From: Tessaracoccus flavescens
GTDB lineage: Bacteria > Actinomycetota > Actinomycetes > Propionibacteriales > Propionibacteriaceae
DNA length: 64,000 nt
Direction: 5' to 3'
Assembly (NCBI RefSeq): GCF_001998865.1
Contig: NZ_CP019607.1
Span: 2,790,001-2,854,000 of the forward strand
How positions within the stretch are numbered: position 1 is the stretch's first letter; each line of letters opens with the position of its first letter. Positions 62,369 through 64,000 of this stretch are shown here, one piece after another. The notes beneath the pieces were generated by a model, which had not been told where the DNA came from, did no database searches, and was given only the letters and a program-made list of their open reading frames with translations. The position numbers were made by a program, and so were the translations under genes.

Positions 62369-63972
62369 CGAGCGTCGTGGACAAACTTGGGGTCCTCGGC
62401 GAGGTCGTCGACCTCGTCGACGGGCGGGTGCCCGAGGAGATCGGACACGCGGCGCGCACCGTCCTCGCGCACGCCACGCGCCGACTCGCGGCCGGTCCGC
62501 AGACCACCGTCGCCTTCGCAGGAGCCACCGGCTCCGGCAAGTCAAGCCTCTTCAACGCCATCAGCGGTACCCGGCTCGCCGAGCAGGGGGCCAGGCGACC
62601 CACCACCTCCAAGACGCTGGCCGCCAGTTTCTCGGCGTCCAACCCGGCCCTGCTCGACCTGCTGGGGATCGAGCGGCGCTACGAGGCCGAGCCGCCGAGC
62701 CCGGATCTTGCCGACCTCGTCCTGCTCGACCTGCCCGATCACGACTCGACCGCGACCGCCCACCGCGACGAGGTGGACCGGATGGTCGCCCTCGTCGACC
62801 AGTTCATCTGGGTGCTCGACCCGCAGAAGTACGCAGACGAGGCCATCCACCGCCGCTATCTCCGGCCCCTCGCGAAACACCGCGACGTGATCACGGTCGT
62901 GCTGAACCAGGCCGACCTGCTCACCCCCGACCAACTGCGTCAGTGCCTCGACCACATCCGTCGGCTCCTCGAGCAGGACGGCCTCGGCGGTGTCGCGTTG
63001 ATCGCCACCTCGGCCGTGACCGGCATGGGCATCCCCGAGATCCGCAGCAGGCTTGCGGAGCTCAGCACGAGCAAGCGGGCAGCGGCGCTGCGTCTCGCCG
63101 CGGACGTCGACGTCGCGGCCGGCCGGCTTGACGAGGCGATGGGACGCGGCACGACGACGGCGAAGGCGAGTCGGGAGACCGTCGCCCGGCTCAACGCCCA
63201 GCTCGGCGCCGCCGCGGGTATCGACATCGTGGCCGACGCCGTGCGCGACTCGGTGCGCCACCGCGGCCAGCTGGCCACCGGCTGGCCGATGGTCAAGTGG
63301 ATCGGACGGCTGAAGCCCGACCCGCTGAAGCGGCTCCGCCTCGGCGGGGCGAAGAAGCAGGACAAGGAGGAGACGCCCGCGATCACACGCAGCTCGCTCC
63401 CCGCCCGCTCGGCCGCCTCTGGCGCGCACCTGGCAACCGGCCTGCGCGGTCTCACCCAGGAGCTGAGCGAGGGCATGCCGCCGCTGTGGCGCGATGCCGT
63501 CGGCGCCGCCGTGCACGAGTCGGAGCGCAGGCTTCCCGACGACCTGGACCGCGCGGTCGTCGGCGCCGACCTGAAGGTCGCGCGCAACCCGGTGTGGTGG
63601 AACCTGATCCGGGCGCTCCAGTGGCTGCTCATCGTCGCCGTCGTGGTCGGCGTCGGCTGGCTGACGCTCAACGTGGTGCTCGGTTATCTCGGGCTGCCCG
63701 CCGTCGGCACCGTACCGATCGGCCAGGAGAGTGGACTGCAGGTTCCGCTGCCGACCGTCCTGCTGATCGGCGGACTGCTCGCCGGCATCGTGGTCTCGGC
63801 CATCTCCCAGCTGATCATCAACGCGACCGCCCGCGGGGCGGCACGCCGGGCCCGCCGGTCGCTGGAGAAGGCGGTTGCCGAGGTGGCCCGCGATCGTGTG
63901 CTCGCCCCTGCCGAGGCTGAGGTCGAGCGTTACGTCACCGCGCGCAAGGCGCTCGACCGGCTCACCACCTGA
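62365..63972 (+). CDS. YfjP-like GTPase with C-terminal membrane helices
   Basis: 535 aa. G1 GATGSGKSSLFNAI, G3 LLDLPDHDST, G4 VLNQADLL, then helical linker and two membrane helices (WLLIVAVVVGVGWLTLNVVL and VLLIGGLLAGIVVSAI). The ATG overlaps the previous stop (ATGA), giving a PrsW-GTPase-GTPase operon. The stop is 28 bp before the window end. Confidence 0.87.
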   Translation: MTSVVDKLGVLGEVVDLVDGRVPEEIGHAARTVLAHATRRLAAGPQTTVAFAGATGSGKSSLFNAISGTRLAEQGARRPTTSKTLAASFSASNPALLDLLGIERRYEAEPPSPDLADLVLLDLPDHDSTATAHRDEVDRMVALVDQFIWVLDPQKYADEAIHRRYLRPLAKHRDVITVVLNQADLLTPDQLRQCLDHIRRLLEQDGLGGVALIATSAVTGMGIPEIRSRLAELSTSKRAAALRLAADVDVAAGRLDEAMGRGTTTAKASRETVARLNAQLGAAAGIDIVADAVRDSVRHRGQLATGWPMVKWIGRLKPDPLKRLRLGGAKKQDKEETPAITRSSLPARSAASGAHLATGLRGLTQELSEGMPPLWRDAVGAAVHESERRLPDDLDRAVVGADLKVARNPVWWNLIRALQWLLIVAVVVGVGWLTLNVVLGYLGLPAVGTVPIGQESGLQVPLPTVLLIGGLLAGIVVSAISQLIINATARGAARRARRSLEKAVAEVARDRVLAPAEAEVERYVTARKALDRLTT

Positions 63973-64000
63973 CCTGCAGGCACGGCGCCACCCCACGACT

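Overview
This is a high-GC (roughly 70%) actinobacterial chromosome segment. The gene families fit the order Propionibacteriales, and a Tessaracoccus-like Propionibacteriaceae is my best guess. That guess rests on gene families and codon use only; there is no rRNA here to test it. tRNA-Leu(UAG), tRNA-Lys(CUU), tRNA-Arg(UCU) and tRNA-His(GUG) are present.

Layout. (1) 1-30.8 kb is mainly core genome: an RDD membrane protein, malQ, a minus-strand type VII-secretion-style toxin cassette (YbaB/EbfC, two WXG-like helical proteins, a GH-E nuclease and a TPR protein), pncB, clpS-DUF2017-murI, a rph-rdgB-thyA run followed by folA, dinB, a LacI regulator, bcp-yigZ, a GroES-like protein, rbsK and orn. 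This part carries many small lesions: in-frame stops in a DUF1707 gene and a VOC gene, a truncated SRPBCC gene, a fragmented minus-strand gene, and a frameshift separating a signal peptide from a surface protein. It also holds one IS1182-like insertion and two tandem related ISs sharing one target. (2) 30.9-56.2 kb, starting at tRNA-His, is an accessory island. It holds a conjugation coupling-protein fragment, a small HTH gene, a truncated DrmD-like SNF2 helicase, and a pile-up of insertion sequences (four ISL3-type copies, IS21, IS256, an IS21/IS1634 chimera and a one-gene tyrosine-recombinase element). Broken cargo lies between them (VIT transporter, LysR-type domain, DHFR-like gene, ParA fragment), together with an apparently intact ferric-reductase-like gene. 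The right part has a DEAD/DEAH helicase split by IS256, a DUF2188 protein, an HTH-ImmA/IrrE protease with its operon partner, and a recombinase-type HTH protein. (3) 56.2-64 kb is core-like again: a VOC protein, a LacI regulator, a 2'-5' RNA ligase-like protein, a PrsW-like protease and two dynamin/YfjP-like GTPases in an overlapping operon.

The most interesting points are these. An exact 8-bp tandem duplication separates a WXG-type secretion module from its nuclease domain, and removing one copy fuses them in frame. A self-contained tyrosine-recombinase unit with 85-bp near-perfect inverted ends sits inside an ISL3 copy. An IS21-IS1634 fusion transposase is present. A defence-type island has been dismantled by nested transposition. 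Three convergent gene pairs share a single CTAG as both stop codons, and one of these CTAG sites is the target duplicated by an IS.
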